Below, in pieces: positions 60,916-64,000 of a stretch of DNA of 64,000 nt (within the stretch, counting starts at the first letter, position 1; every line of letters begins with the position of its first letter). The translations under genes were made by a program, and so were the position numbers. The notes beneath the pieces are model-generated. The model worked only from the letters and a program-made list of their open reading frames with translations, made no database searches and was not told the DNA's origin. The stretch is from Montifringilla adamsi (taxonomy: Eukaryota > Chordata > Aves > Passeriformes > Passeridae): contig JAGGNK010003335.1 of the NCBI GenBank assembly GCA_017590115.1, positions 12,369,808 through 12,433,807 of the forward strand. Reading direction: 5' to 3'.

Positions 60916-61237
60916 TACATTGTACACCTCGAGAGAAGACGCTTAAATAAATCTGCAAAGAATCGAGCATCTCTGAGAGAATAAGTTACTGGCCACCGCT
61001 GGGCCACCACAGCTCCCACAAACACCACAGGTGGCAGGGAGGGGGTCCCCAGAGTGACAGTCCATGATTCCTGGCACTGCACGGCAGCCCTGTGCCGCTC
61101 TGTGTGCCAGGAGAGCAGTCCGTAGCTGTGCTGCACACAGGCCCCAACAGCTAAAACACAGCAGGTAAAAAACCGGAGGAGTCCGGTGAGCGCCAGCTGC
61201 CCGTCCAGCAGCAGCAATTCCCTTTTGGCACAGGGGC
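60916..61237 (-). other. RAB24: RAB24 3' untranslated region
   Basis: Sequence between the RAB24 stop codon and its probable AATAAA. Nothing else is recognised. Confidence 0.6.
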
Positions 61238-63454
<2,217 letters not shown>

Positions 63455-63596
63455 CCTCGCGCCGCCGCCGCCGCGGGGCGGGGCCGCACCGGGCGGGGCG
63501 GGGCCGGAACCGAGGGGGGCGGGACCGGAACCGAGCGGGGCGTGCCGGAAGTGCGCAGTGCGGGGCGGAAGCGCGCGGCGGGGCGGGGCGGGGCGC

Positions 63597-63646
63597 NNNN
63601 NNNNNNNNNNNNNNNNNNNNNNNNNNNNNNNNNNNNNNNNNNNNNN
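63597..63646. other. assembly gap (50 N)
   Basis: A run of Ns in the middle of the bidirectional promoter, where GC-rich sequence probably failed to be read. Confidence 1.
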
Positions 63647-63661
63647 GCCCGCGCGGGCCGC

Positions 63662-63691
63662 ATGGCGGCCGCCCAGCAGGCGCGGGCCTGA
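63662..63691 (+). promoter_or_regulatory. short upstream frame of PRELID1
   Basis: ATG at 63662 opens a 9-codon frame (MAAAQQARA) with its stop ending 11 bases before the PRELID1 start codon. Whether it is in the message depends on a start site hidden near the gap. Confidence 0.5.
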
Positions 63692-63702
63692 GCGGCGGCC
63701 CC

Positions 63703-63794
63703 ATGGGGAAATACTGCGCCAGCCTGGGCGTCCTCAAGGGGCCCTGGGACCAGGTGTTCGCCGCCTTCTGGCAGCGCTACCCCAACCCCTACAG
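63703..63794 (+). CDS. PRELID1: PRELID1 first coding exon (gene continues beyond the window)
   Basis: PRELID1 works with TRIAP1 in the mitochondrial intermembrane space to carry phosphatidic acid to the inner membrane for cardiolipin synthesis. The exon encodes MGKYCASLGVLKGPWDQ, then VFAAFWQRYPNPY, the start of the PRELI/MSF1 domain and identical to mammalian PRELID1 from WDQ on. It ends in phase 2 at gtgcgc; the rest lies outside the window. The residues before WDQ differ from human PRELID1, where I recall a more hydrophobic start. The position, head-to-head with RAB24, agrees with mammals and excludes the paralogues PRELID2 and PRELID3. Confidence 0.93.
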
Positions 63795-64000
63795 GTGCGC
63801 CGGGGCCCTCCCCGCCCCCTTCCGCCCCCCGGTCCCAGCTGGGCTTGGTGCCGCCGCCCGTGCCCGGCCCAGCCCTGTCCCCGGGGGTCCCGCGGGCTCC
63901 AGCCGGCGGGGATGGGTGTCCCGGCGGGCAGTTGGTTCCTCCCTGCTTTAATCGCTCAGTTCCTGGCGATTGCCAGCCCCGCGGGAGAGCTGGCGAGGAG
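63795..64000 (+). other. PRELID1: start of PRELID1 intron 1
   Basis: GC-rich intronic sequence after the donor gtgcgc, running to the window edge. Nothing else seen. Confidence 0.8.

Larger units (their letters stand above)
63455..63702. promoter_or_regulatory. bidirectional RAB24/PRELID1 promoter
   Basis: 248 bases separate the two start codons, with 50 of them unread. The rest is a CpG island with many GGGCGGGG boxes, an ETS/GABP-type site CCGGAAGTG (63545-63553) running into an NRF1-like TGCGCAGTGCG, and two GGAACCGAG repeats. No TATA box. Shared control is inferred from spacing and composition. Confidence 0.75.

Overview
The window is vertebrate nuclear DNA and almost certainly avian. 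Genes are split by GT-AG introns, the repeats are degenerate CR1 LINE 3' ends with the typical octamer tails, and the locus is compact. One large gene fills most of it: NSD1, a histone H3K36 methyltransferase, on the + strand. Behind it lie RAB24 on the - strand and the first coding exon of PRELID1 on the + strand. I recall this as the mammalian order too (NSD1, RAB24, PRELID1), which supports naming the large gene NSD1 rather than NSD2 or NSD3. The species cannot be fixed from sequence alone.

Layout. Bases 1-1850 are a CpG island with a 35-base assembly gap, a probable untranslated first exon ending at 748, and the first coding exon (start codon 975). A 15-kb intron follows. From 16568 to 54471 there are 21 more coding exons. 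All donor/acceptor pairs and phases join into a single frame of 2,856 codons plus stop. Domain order is: acidic N-terminus, PWWP1, a long disordered exon with a receptor-interaction-like motif, four PHD fingers around PWWP2, AWS-SET-postSET, PHD5 with a C5HCH finger, and a long proline-rich tail. A 3' UTR of about 6.3 kb runs to an AGTAAA signal near 60791. RAB24 (8 coding exons, 203 aa, 63454 down to 61238) ends tail-to-tail with NSD1. Its start codon is 248 bases from that of PRELID1, across a GC-rich two-way promoter with a second assembly gap of 50 bases.

The genes do not form a pathway. NSD1 acts on chromatin, RAB24 is an atypical Rab linked to autophagy, and PRELID1 carries phosphatidic acid in mitochondria. 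Only the RAB24/PRELID1 pair shows shared control, through one promoter.

I found no undescribed multi-gene system. The unusual points are two arrays of 42-base coding repeats in the NSD1 tail, a near-identical 348-base tandem duplication in an NSD1 intron, a 144-base intron that stays open in frame, upstream start codons at NSD1 and PRELID1, YY1-like elements around the first NSD1 coding exon, and loss of a reported RAB24 phosphorylation site.
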